A stretch of DNA of 64,000 bases from Antedon mediterranea (lineage: Eukaryota > Echinodermata > Crinoidea > Comatulida > Antedonidae): assembly GCF_964355755.1 (NCBI RefSeq), contig NC_092671.1, forward strand, positions 38,271,304 through 38,335,303. The letters run 5' to 3'. The notes under the pieces are model-generated. The model made no database searches and had not been told where the DNA came from. It saw nothing but the letters and a program-made list of their open reading frames with translations. Made by a program: the position numbers and the translations under genes. How positions within the stretch are numbered: position 1 is the first letter of the stretch; each line of letters begins with the position of its first letter. Of the stretch, positions 1 to 16,455 are shown piece by piece.

Positions 1-2
1 AG

Positions 3-55
3 AAGGTTGTTTTGTATAGCTTTTTGCTATGCTACACTGGCGAAATTATTCCCTG
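3..55. repeat. 53-bp inverted repeat, left copy
   Basis: This block starts AAGGTTGTTTTGTATAGC and ends TTATTCCCTG. It is identical over all 53 bases to the reverse complement of 2982-3034. The two could be the termini of a composite 3-kb element, or two solo insertions in opposite orientation. Its left flank is cut by the window edge, so no target duplication can be tested. Confidence 0.7.
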
Positions 56-198
56 AGGGAGCTATACACTGTAGTTGTCTCAATTGAAGCGTAAGGAGTG
101 GAGTTAAAAAAGTTGTGAGTTACAACACTGGTACTGGTAGTACTACTGTAGGTCAGGATTGAACCTTTGACCTTGGGAGAGGAAGGCAAGCATGTTAA

Positions 199-1206
199 AG
201 GAAAGGAACACTCTAATATCTTACCTAACTATTATAAAAGTAACCCTACCAACTTAATATTCAGCACAATTTATGTTTAAATCGGATTTGTAGTTTTCTA
301 GTAAACAGGATTTTAAAGCTGTTTTTAAGACATTTGAAAATCGCCATCTTGTGCTCATAGCAGCCTGTTTGTGACGTCAGATACGGCCGACGAAAATTTT
401 AAGATTTGCGGTTGCATTCGGCGATTCTATTGGCTAAGCGAATCCGCTAATATGATTGGCTAATAACGCGACATGCGGTCATGCAGGACGGCGATGACAC
501 GGTATGAGCATCCGCTGACTTGGTAAACAAACCTTCGATCGATCTTTTCTTCTGCAAGCCAATTCGTAAATCTTTCAGCTATTGTTAATGTTAATCTATT
601 GTTACATTTATTGCCTAGCTGTTTCAAACGGGATTTGGTAGGGGAATTAACTGGCAAACCTTCCAAACGGAGGCTGTTGGTTGACGATGCAGTGTCTACT
701 TTATTTTCGTTCAACACGAGTTCTAGGCCTAGTAAGGCATACAGTAAAGATACACTGGCCGAAAGTACACCATTCTTAGACGGCTTGTTATGCTCGAGAA
801 TGTTCTTTTTTCCTCATCAGCACGACGCAAAACTAACTCACTTTCTGTATATTCTGGTTCCAAATTTTCTTAATTATAAAAACTTCAAGCCATATTCCAA
901 AAATATTAGGTATGTTAGGCTATTTAATTGATTTTATTTTATGGTTATATCCCGCACTTCCATATTGAAATACTGTACTAAGACGATGGACGCTTGGATT
1001 TGCTTGAATGCGTCCACCTAATCTGACGTCACATAATTGCTCTTAACCTGTCAAAATGGCGCTGTTCAATTTCCGATATGTTGTCGTTTAAAAGTCTATT
1101 TTTTAACTAAATTGCTTACTATTGTACCTTGAACCATTGTAATCATGTTTTTATTACATTTATCTATAAGCACAGTGGCACATTTAGCCCAGGGTGTTCC
1201 TTTCCT
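199..1206. mobile_element. piggyBac-like non-autonomous element (TTAA target)
   Basis: The ends are inverted repeats beginning AGGAAAGGAACAC, flanked on both sides by TTAA (195-198 and 1207-1210). Removing the element and one TTAA restores a continuous SINE, as seen in the uninterrupted copy at 25636. Subterminal parts are also loosely inverted, each carrying a TGACGTCA octamer (372 and 1023). TTAA duplication is the hallmark of the piggyBac superfamily. No transposase is recognisable, so it is called non-autonomous. Confidence 0.75.
460..816 (-). other. Unidentified open frame inside the TTAA element
   Basis: The minus strand is open for roughly 118 codons, ending at a TAG at 460-462. The predicted peptide has an even composition and includes the stretch LTIAERFTNWLAEEKIDRRF, which looks protein-like rather than low-complexity. 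I do not recognise a family. It has no clear start codon at the head of the frame and may be a decayed piece of a transposon gene or chance. Confidence 0.2.
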
Positions 1207-1228
1207 TTAACCAACTAGCTACAGCTCC

Positions 1229-2981
1229 ACTGTTTTGTTGTTGAATTTACAATGTTTTGGGATCTTACAACATTTTGGGATAGTTTCCGGTTTTTAGAGT
1301 TTGATTTTGGGATAACAGTATCTATACACACAATGTTAACTTTCCAACATGAAATAAATTAAGGTTTTTATCAACTTTTGAAAGATTGTATGTTAGATAT
1401 TATATTATTAGAATGTCAGACTTTAAATTTCTACTATAAATTATTCTTTCAGAAAACAATGGAACCGAGAGACGTTATCATCAGATGGGATATCCAGTAA
1501 AAGAATGACTAATTAAAGACGAAAGGCCCAAAGTAAAGTAGTTAAGAGTCACACATTCTAATTAATGAATAGATGAAAGGTGAGACATCTCCAAAATGCC
1601 AAATTTCCAAAGAATGTATGTTAACTTTTTTTAAATTCAACAAAAAGTGTCATAGGTGTCATATTTACATTTTTATTGTAAAATGTTGTACTGTCACCCT
1701 GAGCATGAACCTACCAGTCACAATTACATGGAATTTACTCATAATTATTATAGTAATAATTTGATAACTATATTGTTAGATTTCCATATACTTTATTATG
1801 TTTTATTTGAAGCTAGGCCTAGACCAGGGAAGAGTGTTCCTGGCCTAGACCACAACTGCTACCTGGACCGTTCATCATTTCTCTACATTTAATTTAAAAA
1901 TATTCTTTATGATTTATGGTATAAAGAACAAAACTGATTGATGGACTAGAGTAGTACTACTAGTAGCACTTCAACAATAAACTAATGTTTAATTTAATTA
2001 ATAAGAACAAAGTACAGTGTAATTAAGTTTAATTAGCATGTAAATAATTATATACAACTGTCATTCATTAATTAATTGTACCAAAGTACACTGTAGTCAG
2101 TACAGTCAGAGAGTAGTATTTAGGCCAATTTGTGGTTAAACCGTTAGTGATGTATCATGTTCAATTAAAAATTTGAAAAAGTTTCAAAACCTATATTAAA
2201 ATATTTATTCTTATTATTATGCAGACCAGGCACACGGCCTAGGCCTATGCCTAGACAATGTGTTCGCAAAAAAAGCGCGGTTACCACGATCATAAAGAGG
2301 TCGAGCAAGCGTGACACTCTCTGGCTGAGAGAGGGCTGCTGCCACATCGTTACGTTGGTATTGGTTTGGTGGTGGTGTAATTCCAAGATAAACATCCGAC
2401 TTTCAATGCAATGCTTTTCTTGCCACTCGCCATTAATTGCCATGTTCATACCTACCTTATTTAAAGATTAAAATGATGCAATATAGTTATAGTATAAATC
2501 CTGAATAATGCTTGCAATCTTATGTGTTGACTAATTTATTTCATTTTGTCGATTCCGCCATCTTATGTGTGTACATTTCAAATATGTGACGTCATACGTC
2601 AGATTGCACGCTTCAATGACCTTTGCAAAAATAATAAAATTGGGGGATATCGTTCGTGAACGTTCAAATTACGTATATAACGATACATTTTTATTTGTCA
2701 ATATATAAATCTATTAATTTTATACTTTATATTGAATAAACATTGCGCTGGATTTATGTGTATAATCGAGAAATATGTTGCCGAAATTGTTTTTGATAAA
2801 TTAATTAGACACCTGCATAGCCTATACATTACTAGGTTCTAGTTAAATGTATTGTTCATACTGTAATATTATTTTTATTCTATTTTTACACTAAATAAAT
2901 TAATAAAATATGCAATAATAATTTTGTTGAAATAAATTCATTACATAAGTACCAATGTTTTGATTCATTTTTGTATGTATG
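1229..2981. other. No gene supported
   Basis: AT-rich sequence with short chance frames only. A minus-strand frame at 2165-2449 starts with two methionines and is 94 codons long but matches nothing I know. A CRE-like TGACGTCA lies near 2587. Confidence 0.4.
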
Positions 2982-3034
2982 CAGGGAATAATTTCGCCAG
3001 TGTAGCATAGCAAAAAGCTATACAAAACAACCTT
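2982..3034. repeat. 53-bp inverted repeat, right copy
   Basis: This is the exact reverse complement of 3-55. It ends ACAAAACAACCTT and is followed by ATTGCT. See the left copy for interpretation. Confidence 0.7.
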
Positions 3035-3735
3035 ATTGCTACACATTTTGAAAATTGTATAGCAAAAAATACAATACAAAACCATGTTTCTCGACTCAAA
3101 AATTAGTTTGATTAGCAATATTTCTAAACAAAATTTTAAAATGAAATTTTTCCCTGATGTATGTGACTAATTGAACACACACGGTAAAGTTACGTTTAGC
3201 TAGCTATACATTTAACGCAAATTAAATGAATGGAAATTTTGTGGGAAAAAAACTTTTTAAAAATTAAGATTAATGTCGGTAAAATATAAAAGTTGAAACT
3301 AGCATTTAATTTCTGCTTTTACCCTTTTTTTTTTGTGGTAAATTTACAAATAGGCCTATGATTCAACTGAATATTAGGAGAAGTAAAAACTGATGCCGAA
3401 TATATGTTGATGAAAACCAACAGATCAATAACAATGATGTTGATGATGTCATGATAGACAAATAATGATTTTAAGAATGATGATAATTATTATCGATGAT
3501 TACACTGACGTGATTGTGATAATATTACAATGATTATAAATTTGACGAATTGGTGTCACCACGTACCTCAGCAAAGACTCTATTTTTGTCTCGGACTGCC
3601 AAAGATCTATCTGTACTCTAAAATAAAATTGAGGGCGCTGTATCAATTTTAAGTCCTATCAGACAGAGAAATCATTTCACAGTGCACACAAAAAGTACAA
3701 GCGGTAGTGTGGAAAAGCAAAAAATCGATGGATAT

Positions 3736-4373
3736 TTAAAGCCCCATTCCCTACGTTTTTTAGATCTAATTTAAGATCACAAACTATATTTAATGTAAAA
3801 ATAATACTATATGGTCCTATTGCGATAACTTTTTTCGTCTTTAAACGGTTAAAAATGTGAAAAATAAGCCGATTCTAATAATTATAGCGGCCCGCTATAA
3901 ATCCCAAAATGCATTGCGCGCGGATTGATATTTTTGTTTTTCACCTGTAATTCGCCCACTTTTCGATCGATCGTGAGGCCAAAACAAATGGAAGACTCCT
4001 AACTTTTCAGCGAAAATACCGGGTTTTCCCCAATTTGTATCAACGGAGTCTGGCAAAAATAGAAAGACAATTAATGCAGCAACTATACAACGTCAGGCTA
4101 GGTATATAGCTCGCGTACGATGTTCGTACGTTACCGATGTTTACCAGCTAGGCCTACAAAACTAAGCCTAGCTAGGCTAGGCCTAAGACCGTCCACGAGA
4201 GGTCGATCGCCGCGAGCTACTTAGGTAGTGCATTGTTTCTCACTTTTTACCATAATTTACCATAAAACGTACATTTAAGACAAGGAATGACATGGTTTAA
4301 TGTTTTTAAAGTGATATATATGTATTATTTTCCAAAAAACGTCCAAAATTGCAGGGAAGGGGTCTTTAAAACA
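3736..4373. mobile_element. Degenerate TIR element
   Basis: The left end reads TTTAAAGCCCCATTCCCT and the right end, reverse-complemented, reads TTTAAAGACCCCTTCCCT. Both are followed by a T-rich stretch. The interior carries no open frame of note and several TAGGCCTA palindromes. It is probably an old TIR transposon relic; the TTTAAA at both ends could hide a TTAA or TA target. Confidence 0.45.
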
Positions 4374-4644
4374 TCGATATCATGTCAGCCTGAAAATATA
4401 GTTTAAAAAAACAGGAAATTTATTAGAAACGAAGCAGGTGAATACAATAATATATGCTTTGGTTGGCAAGTTTAAATTGATGGATAAGAAAAAGGAAAGT
4501 GGAAATTAAGACAATTATGATAAATGGTATATTCCATGATCACTTATTCATAATCAGATATGGCATTACACGAATTCATTAGCTCTATATAAATCGTAAT
4601 TTCTTCCAGAAAATACATTAAAAAATATAATCAGTTATCGCAAA

Positions 4645-4820
4645 TATCTTGCTTTCTCGGGAAACGTCATTGCACAATGCATGATGGGAAGGGTTTAGGA
4701 GCAAGCGTAACAACGCCTATGTACAAACAACAAATCATGTAGGTACGCATCATGACTTTTGCTCCCAAACCCTTCCCACCAAGCATCGCGCACGCTATTT
4801 TCGATGACAAACCTTATTAA
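4645..4820. mobile_element. Palindromic MITE (family with AATAAGGTTT ends)
   Basis: Inverted arms GGGAAGGGTTTAGGAGCAA (4685-4703) and TTGCTCCCAAACCCTTCCC (4759-4777) face each other around a short centre. The right end reads AAACCTTATTA. A second copy of the family lies at 27505-29275, split by a hAT-like element. Confidence 0.6.
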
Positions 4821-6283
4821 AAAGATGTGACACAACAAAATAACACACAGTACACAATAGTTGCCAATCGCTTAATATTATAATTTAGCTTTTTCATAGT
4901 AATGCCAGTACTGTTAACAATTCATTTAAGTAATAACTTTGGCTACTTAAATATACAATAACCAAAACCTCATTACATTAATATTAAATCATTAAAACAT
5001 AACAATGTTCTACAACTAATAAATGAGCATTTGCTATCCATTTGCGAAGCAACCGCTACATATTATGTAATACCCAAAGTTTTCAAAGCAATTGAAATCA
5101 TTCGTATATATTATTAGTTATTTACTTTTTTGGTTTTTAATTCTTAATATTTACATTTTAATTTAGCATTTCTAAATTTCAGATTTTAAAAAGTGAGTTG
5201 ACATTAATTATACCAATACAAATATAACAATGTAATGAAAATTAAATTAGAGAAAATCAAAAATAAATCAATAAATTACCAAAAAATTGTGCTTATTTAA
5301 ATTTGATTACAAATTACTATGTTTACATTAAAGCTGTATTTAAATTGTTGACATAACTACCAGGTCAGGTCAAAGTTCATTTGGCATATTTCCAAACTTT
5401 AAATATGTGTTAGATACAGAACACTGTAGTCTACAATGTAACAAATGTGTTACTTTTCGTTTTCACGACATACCATGTGAGAACACGCTTATCAAGTCAA
5501 AAGATCATTCTGCACATGCTCATATGTTTCTGAGCGTGTGCAAAAATAATTTTGTATTTTAATAGGCACACAGGTGGTTATCTCTTTATTACAGTAGATA
5601 TTGGATCTGTTAATAATGTTAAAAGGCTAAAAACTATGATCAAGTTAAATCAAAATTTTAATTTATGCAAGAATTCACATTAAAATATTCGTTGCCTTTC
5701 AATAATATGTGGGTTGATCACCAACCTATAACCCTTAGTTTAGTTTAATATAATAATATAATCCATAAAACAAACAGAAATTATAAATATTACATATATA
5801 TACAACTGTACATATTCATCACAATTGTCAGCATTTGATTGCTAAATTTAATAATTCAATGAGATGTTTTAATTAAATGATTTCTATTTATTTTTTTTTA
5901 GGGGGGAAAGTTCTAATTAGTAATTATTTAATAATTTAGGTCAATGCTGAAATGGCTTGTATGTTTATATGAACCAAATGTGTATATAAATAGCAATCAA
6001 CAACCAAGCTTACAGTAACGTTAGTAACACCACATGTGCACTACTTGAATGCATGTTGTATACACACTAGTGTTTACAACTATAGACACCGTAAAACGAC
6101 TTATAAACATAACAAATGTTTGGATCCTTTTTTGGCATTAAATTGTAGGAATTGTATTAAGAAATTTGACAATTATTTTGTTGTTACAGTGATGCAATTC
6201 TGTATATGCACTGTAAACATTGTAATGCCTTTGTAGCAATATCGACAATGGTAACAAGAAAATTGTTCAGGCTTTAATATCTC
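4821..6283. other. No gene supported
   Basis: Very AT-rich intergenic sequence. I see no exon, tRNA or clear transposon ends here. Confidence 0.4.
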
Positions 6284-6429
6284 AAGCTCTGTCTACACTA
6301 TCAAACTAGTTTGACCAAAAAAAAGTGTGATATGCCCAAATATGGTAGTGATATGACATCATCATGTCCATATATGAGTACATCACATGCTTTTGTCACA
6401 TAACGTTTGATAGTGTAGACAGAGCTTAA
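6284..6429 (+). mobile_element. TA-MITE copy
   Basis: Near-complete copy of the dominant family. The outer ends are AAGCTCTGTCTACACTATCA and its reverse complement. The core carries CCAAATATGGTAGTGATATG and CATGTCCATATATG. Confidence 0.85.
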
Positions 6430-6902
6430 AAATATCTAACGGATTAATGTTGATGTTTTTAAATAAATAATGTGCGTGCTAGGGTAAAATATTTAGTGTA
6501 CAACTCTAACCGCTAAAAAATAACCAATCTACCTCGCAGCATTATAATGTGAACAGCAATACGCGAGTGCAACATTAACTAAGGCATTAGTCTAGCTACT
6601 GTAACTTCGCAGCATTTATATCATTAGCACTTGGAATGGCGTACTTGCACATATTTGTTCAGCTTTCTTCCCTCGCCCCCTGTACACTCTTCGCAGCCTT
6701 CTGATTGGCTAAACCCTTCCATGGACATTAAGTTTAACTCCGCCCATTACCAAACTGTTACACAATAACAAAATCAACCAACCAGAATAAAATTCTCAGT
6801 CAGGTAATAAGAAGGATGGTTCAACTCCTTGGTTAGGTCAAATGATATGCATGACTGACCGACTTGTTCTGATTGGTTAGATAGCTGAAATTGATTAACA
6901 GA

Positions 6903-6932
6903 CCATGGAGGTATTATTTTATACCTCCATGG
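6903..6932. repeat. Perfect 12-bp stem hairpin
   Basis: CCATGGAGGTAT and ATACCTCCATGG face each other across the six-base loop TATTTT. It lies about 240 bases beyond the stop codon of the minus-strand BTBD10-like gene, so it could fall in the 3' UTR. Confidence 0.6.
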
Positions 6933-7171
6933 TTAGACATCGACACAAACTGTTTATCCTGAAAAGGTAGCGCATAAACCATCTATATTCCCTTAAATAC
7001 ATACTTTTGAAAATTCAATCTAATTCCGAACTCTTCTGGAAACCAAATTGATAACCTTACATCATGCACCTCAGTCCGACCGCTTCGGTGTGTCTCATCC
7101 TATTACTCTTATAACCCTCACTGGAAATAGAACCATATCTACTACCGACTCCTCGACTTCATCTAAGGAAA

Positions 7172-11211
<4,040 letters not shown>

Positions 11212-11371
11212 TGAACTCAATCAAACAGTTTCTGAAAGTAAATAAATACATACCAGATTGTTAACAGAAAGTGCAAGTGAAATCGCATTATCTAGAAAGA
11301 ATACATATTTAAAAAAAATAAAAATAAAATTACAGAATATTAATATTATAGTCATTTTTTGTTGTTGTTCT

Positions 11372-11556
11372 AAAGCTCTGTCTACACTATCAAAGTCATT
11401 TGACAAAAAAGTGTGATGTGTCCAAATATAGTACAGTAGTGATATACTGTATCCAAATATAGTAGTGATATGACATCATCATGTCCATATATGGGCACAT
11501 CACATTTTTTGTCACATAAAGTTTGATGGTGTTAGTACAGTTTATATACAGAGCAT
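11372..11556 (+). mobile_element. TA-MITE copy, diverged
   Basis: Left end TAAAGCTCTGTCTACACTAT; the right arm is rearranged after TTTGATGGTGT. It lies upstream of the BTBD10-like start codon, probably in a 5' UTR intron. Confidence 0.75.
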
Positions 11557-12083
11557 AAAAGCATTTCTTAAACTTTGCAGTTCTAAAATGTATGGAACTG
11601 AATGAATTGATTAATTCTATTATGAAGTGCCAAAAGCCTTCATAATGATCCCAAGAGAGATTTGCTAGAATAGTCACTAAGATAGTATTTCATATAACGC
11701 TAATTATTAAGTACTACTTTAGTAAGCTGTAGACAATTGTATTAGTACACTTGCTATTTTTAACAATACAAAAAAAGGTTCATATATTTTTTACAGTTAG
11801 TATTATTATTAACTAAAAACTAATTGTATATCCCACTCATGGCAAGCTAATAGAAATACTGTAAATCAAGCCCTGTACATTTTAACATAAATTGAATACA
11901 CTAATTTAATAAATATTGACACAGTACGGTATTCACAATGAAAGCGATTTACAGTATACTGGCTTTATTCATTTTGAAATATAAAAGCAGCCTGAATATA
12001 TACACGCAAAATGCATGTATACTGAATTACGCTTGAATACCGAGGTAATAGAAATTTGTGTGTGTTGTACGCGATTTATTGCC
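11557..12083. other. No gene supported
   Basis: AT-rich intergenic or 5' intronic sequence with nothing recognisable. Confidence 0.4.
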
Positions 12084-12428
12084 TTTAAAGATATATTGTC
12101 CCCTGAAAAATAATTTTTACATTTCTTTTTGTTGAATATGCCATTTTAATTTCACATAATAGTTATCCACTTTGACAAAAAATCAGATCGAAACAAAATT
12201 TATTTACCTAAAAAACTGTAATTTAAAGCAAAAAATGGTCAAATTGGCTGCCTGCCAGCTAATGGATTTTTGGTTGAATTTTAAAACCATTTATCAATGT
12301 TATTGATTTTTCATTGTTTTTTTTCTACAGAGTGATTAACTTTATTAAAACTACAAAATAACCTATTCAAAGTCTGATTTAATTAATCTTCATTTTTCAT
12401 GTTTTGCAGGGGACAATACATCTTTAAC
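12084..12428. mobile_element. TTTAAAG-ended MITE, full-length copy
   Basis: The left end is TTTAAAGATATATTGTCCCC and the right end is its approximate reverse complement, GGGGACAATACATCTTTAA. The interior has long inverted arms (CATAATAGTTATCCACTTTG, ATTTACCTAAAAAACTG). Other copies lie at 23905, 40780, 41808, 47161 and 53547. A TTAA or TA target is likely. Confidence 0.75.
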
Positions 12429-12429
12429 T

Positions 12430-14030
12430 AGACATGAAACTCGTCACTTTGACGAGTTAGTTATCCGCACCACGACAAACGCCAAGTGCACGTCTTACGT
12501 TGGAATATTGCACACAGATAAAGATTATGGCATTATGACAAGAACTGAAGAATATGATATGCTGTTAGTGCTGAATTCTGTCAATTTTGTGTCATATAGT
12601 ATATACATGCAAACAGTATAATCTGTATACATATTACATACAGTGTAGAATAGGTGAAATTACGGGACCCGCCATTTATTCCAATTTTTAACATGGCGAC
12701 GGTATCAAAATGAAACACTTAGATAGCAATTTCAGAAGGAAATTATCTCAGGAACAACATATTAACGTGTAGAAGAAATTTGAATACGTAAAATATAGAT
12801 GCGCACCCTTTTAAATGTGATGAACTATTACGCAAAATATGAAAATACGACTTTTTTTATTCAACTGGCCATATGATGACGTCACAACATCCGATTGGCA
12901 AAATGTTTACATGAATTCGTATCTACAATCCAATAGCTTCCATAAAACGTTTTAATCGTGATTATCACATTTTATTCTTACGAGCTATTACAGATTAAAA
13001 TTTACTGTAAAGATGAAATTAATGACCCACGTAATTAAAATTTTTAGGCATGATGACGTCATAAAAATTAAAATATTTTTATCTCATGCTAAAGAAAGTT
13101 GATTGACCTACACAATATATAAATGTAGGAGAAAAAGGAATACAGATACAGTAAGCGTGATGCGCTCCATTGAATGTGATGAGCAATAACGAAAGAGACA
13201 AAAATCCTATATTTTACATTCGTGTGGCCATACGATGACGTCACAATGTTTTTTTAGCCTTATCGATGCATGATCCGATATCTACAACTCATCAACTTCT
13301 AGATTTTGTAATAAAAATAAACGGTTCACGGTTTACTTTAGAAACTATGACTGTTTAAAAAAAGACATAATTTTGATGATTTTTTAAGCTTTTTCATAAA
13401 AAACGCGCATGAAATGTTTAATTCAACGTGTTCGTATGGCGTTATTTAAATTGGAAAAGGTCTAAATTGTTTTCAAAATTACTAGGAAAGGCTTGAAATA
13501 TATGATTCAAGGGAAAAAAATATGTTTTTAACGCTACGTGCGCACCGCGTGCGTAAAAAATTGCGCGCCCGTGGGAATTTTTGACATGCTCAAAATGACA
13601 AGAAACGCATAAAAAGTTGATTAGAAATTAATTTTGCGCATTTTGAAATTTTAAATGCGCGTGCGCGCGTAACTTCTTGTGAAACATGCCATTTTTAATC
13701 CGTAGAAAGTTTGCCCCTGATATGACTTAAATTTTGTCAAAGTGTCAATACTAAATGACTTTTAGTTTTTAATCTATGATCAATCATTGAAATTCATAAA
13801 ATTGCGCGTAAGTTACGTTGCGCACCTATGACGTCATTCAAAAATAGGAGGTGCACAACTTCACGTAAATGCCCATATGTTGTCAAAGTTATGAAATGTT
13901 ATGTTTACACATTTTAGAGAAACGCGATCCACAAAAAGGAAGGATGGAAAGAAGAATAATACAGAAAAAAACTGTTGATCTCATACAATAACAAGGAGTT
14001 ATCCGCTTGGTATACCAAGCGGATAACTAA
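12430..14030. mobile_element. Unclassified repeat block with hairpin ends
   Basis: This block sits between a 21-base hairpin at 12438-12458 (AACTCGTC loop GACGAGTT, then TTATCCGC) and a 32-bp perfect palindrome at 13997-14028 that also contains TTATCCGC. Inside are two diverged copies of a segment around GATGACGTCACAA (12888 and 13233) and a CG-rich patch (GTGCGCACCGCGTGCG, GCGCGTGCGCGCGTAAC) unlike the AT-rich surroundings. No protein is visible. It may be a decayed transposon. Confidence 0.4.
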
Positions 14031-14362
14031 TAATAACAGCATTGTCTATGGATGTGATGAAATGAATAATAACAAAAAAGAAATTGCAAGTCTCACTAAA
14101 ACCTGAAAATAAAATACTGTAGTTTCTCAAAGTAAGAAAAAAGGCATCAGTAGTCATATAAATTTCAATTTTTATACATTTATATCTGTATAATTTGTAT
14201 GTTATGCATGCCTTCAATAATAACACCATTGTCAATTATGAAAATAATAAATTGTAATAACAAATTTAAATTGGGATTCTTATTGATATCACTAAAACGA
14301 GATACCGTAACTATAGTTTCGCAAAGGAAGAAGAAAGTAATATTAACACAACAAACAAGTAC

Positions 14363-14407
14363 TTTTTTTTTTGTCACATGAAGTTTGATAGTGTGGACAG
14401 AGCTTTA
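14363..14407 (+). mobile_element. TA-MITE right-end fragment
   Basis: Only the right arm remains: TTTTGTCACATGAAGTTTGA followed by AGTGTGGACAGAGCTTTA. Confidence 0.75.
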
Positions 14408-14670
14408 CAGTGTACAGTATGATAGCTGTTTGTAGCATTGTGTCAGAAATTTAACAATAACAAATCTGAGGCATAATGTCTAAAGCGAAATTAAGCATAT
14501 CTGTGTGAAACCATTGCTGCATGAAACAACAACAGAGCAGATTAAATATTTAAATTGCCATGTTTATTAAATTTTATACTTGTTGGTTAAGAAAAAAGGA
14601 TATTGCTAAACACCACAAATCAATAGCAAACCGAACCTATTGAATACGTACTGTACAATTTATAAATTAT

Positions 14671-14900
14671 AAAGCTCTGTCTACACTATCAGATTTTACG
14701 TGACAACCAAATATGATGTGCTCATATACAGTATGTACACAATGTCATATCACTCCCATATTTAGGCATTTCACTACCATATTAAGGCATATCACTCCCA
14801 TATTTAGGCATATCACAACCATATTAAGGAACATCACCGTCATATTTAGGCACATCACACTTTTTTTGTCAAACTAGTTTGATAGTGTAGACAGATCTTA
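14671..14900 (-). mobile_element. TA-MITE copy, expanded core
   Basis: At 230 bases this is the longest copy. The core unit (here as CACTACCATATTTAGGCA variants) occurs about five times between the two arms. Confidence 0.8.
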
Positions 14901-16140
14901 AGAAAACAAGATAATTTATAACCTTTAAATTAATTTAAAATAAGAGCAAATACAATTTACAGTAGTCAGTTTTTTTATAATGTATCCAAGATTAACATAT
15001 TCTAATCAAATAATAACTGTGTTATGAATTTTATCTGCCGAACGAAAGTATAATATATTCTTAATCAATAGCAAGCCATGCATTACAACGCTGTGGCTTT
15101 ATTGCCTCAGGCAACCGAGAAATAATTGCGCACAGGGTGGAGTGCAAGTTAGTGGTTCACGGTTCACTAATTTACCAACATTGTCATACTCCAATAATAA
15201 CAAGGGGTTTTAACAAATACCAGATTATGAATTGAATAAATAAAATAATTTACTGTAGCGTAGCCTAGTGATTCATAATTAAAATGAAATTTACATCAAA
15301 CTTTAATAATAAACAATAAATATACACAGGCCAAGGTGTACATATTTAGAGACATGATCATCCTTTTCTATTAATGAAATTTAAGACAAGTTTAGGCCTA
15401 ATAATAATACTAATTAGGCCTAAAGCCTTTAAATTCAATTAGAATGATGAATTAATGAATGAGAATAAATCATTCTAGTATTAATAATAGGCTATTGTTA
15501 ATATGTTTAGGTCTAAAAATATGAATTAGTTATTATTATAAGCTAGCCTCTAGAAGGTACGGTATTTTAAATTAAGATGGCATGGCTAGGCCTACTCGTA
15601 GTAAAATAGGTCAAGTCCGACTGTGACTCATCAGCCTACCTAGCCTAGGCTATAGCAAGTTAAGTTCGGCCAAGCAGGTGGTACCGCGGCGAGCTAAAGC
15701 CCAGGCCTCATGACCGAAAGGTGTACAATTCAATTGGTTAAAAATGTCAAAAATAATATGTATACATGTTTATAAAAGCATTATCAAGTAGTTAATGAGT
15801 TACTTAATTTATAAACAACTTACTTTTTATCTTTTATCTTTACGAAATGGTCAAAATGAACGAAATTCGACGGCCTCTCAGCCTGCCAAACCACCACTTC
15901 TTGTTCTTTATTTCAATTTTTGTTTTAAACCAAACAGCGCCACCAATTTGTCCAATATTACAAAACTATCGCCTCTCTCTCAGAGTAGTCCTCATATCTA
16001 TTCTTCTTAATTAAATTAAACACTGTATATAGTGTATTTATTGCGTAGCCTACTAATAAATAACATGAATATATTATAATGCTGTAGTATTGCAATCAAT
16101 TTAAATCTTCTATGTGTTGATATTGAAACAGATGACGCTT
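14901..16140. other. Intergenic; possible non-coding first exon of the BTBD10-like gene
   Basis: On the minus strand a good donor (AAAAA then GTAAGT, near 15815-15821) follows a purine-rich, stop-containing stretch running down from about 16010. It could be a 5' UTR exon of the BTBD10-like gene, 4.6 kb from its first coding exon. TAGGCCTA motifs are dense at 15400-15700. No other gene signal is seen. Confidence 0.25.
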
Positions 16141-16229
16141 ATGACCAAATACAATAAAGTGTGCCCAATGGTAGAGATATGCCCAAATATGGTAGTGATA
16201 TGACATCATATGTCCATATATGGGAAACC
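16141..16229 (+). mobile_element. TA-MITE internal fragment
   Basis: It contains the GTGTGCCC start of the core through TCCATATATGGG and then breaks into GAAACCACCTCACGACG, the end of a different repeat family. A direct repeat (GACGCTTATGACCAAATACA, 16134 and 16238) flanks it. Confidence 0.7.
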
Positions 16230-16304
16230 ACCTCACGACGCTTATGACCAAATACAATAAAACACGGAGAAATTATATTTCTTCTTGATATAAACAAAGA
16301 CTAC

Positions 16305-16455
16305 TAAAGCACTGTCTACACTATCAAACTAGTTTGACAAAAAGTGTGCCCAGATATGGTAGAGATGTGCCCAAATATGGTAGTGATATGACATCATATG
16401 TCCATATATGGGCACATGACATTTTGTTGTCACATAAAGTTTGAAAGTGCTTAAG
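16305..16455 (+). mobile_element. TA-MITE copy
   Basis: Left end AAAGCACTGTCTACACTATC; right end truncated after AGTTTGAAAGTGCTTA. Confidence 0.8.

Larger units (their letters stand above)
77..1228 (-). mobile_element. tRNA-derived SINE, split by a TTAA element
   Basis: On the minus strand the sequence 1228-1207 joined to 198-77 matches the intact SINE copy at 25636-25760. It has an A-box-like TAGCTAG segment at the head and the B-box-like GGTTCAATCC further in. The SINE is interrupted exactly at its own TTAA by the element at 199-1206. The tail side runs into repeat DNA near position 77. Confidence 0.75.
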
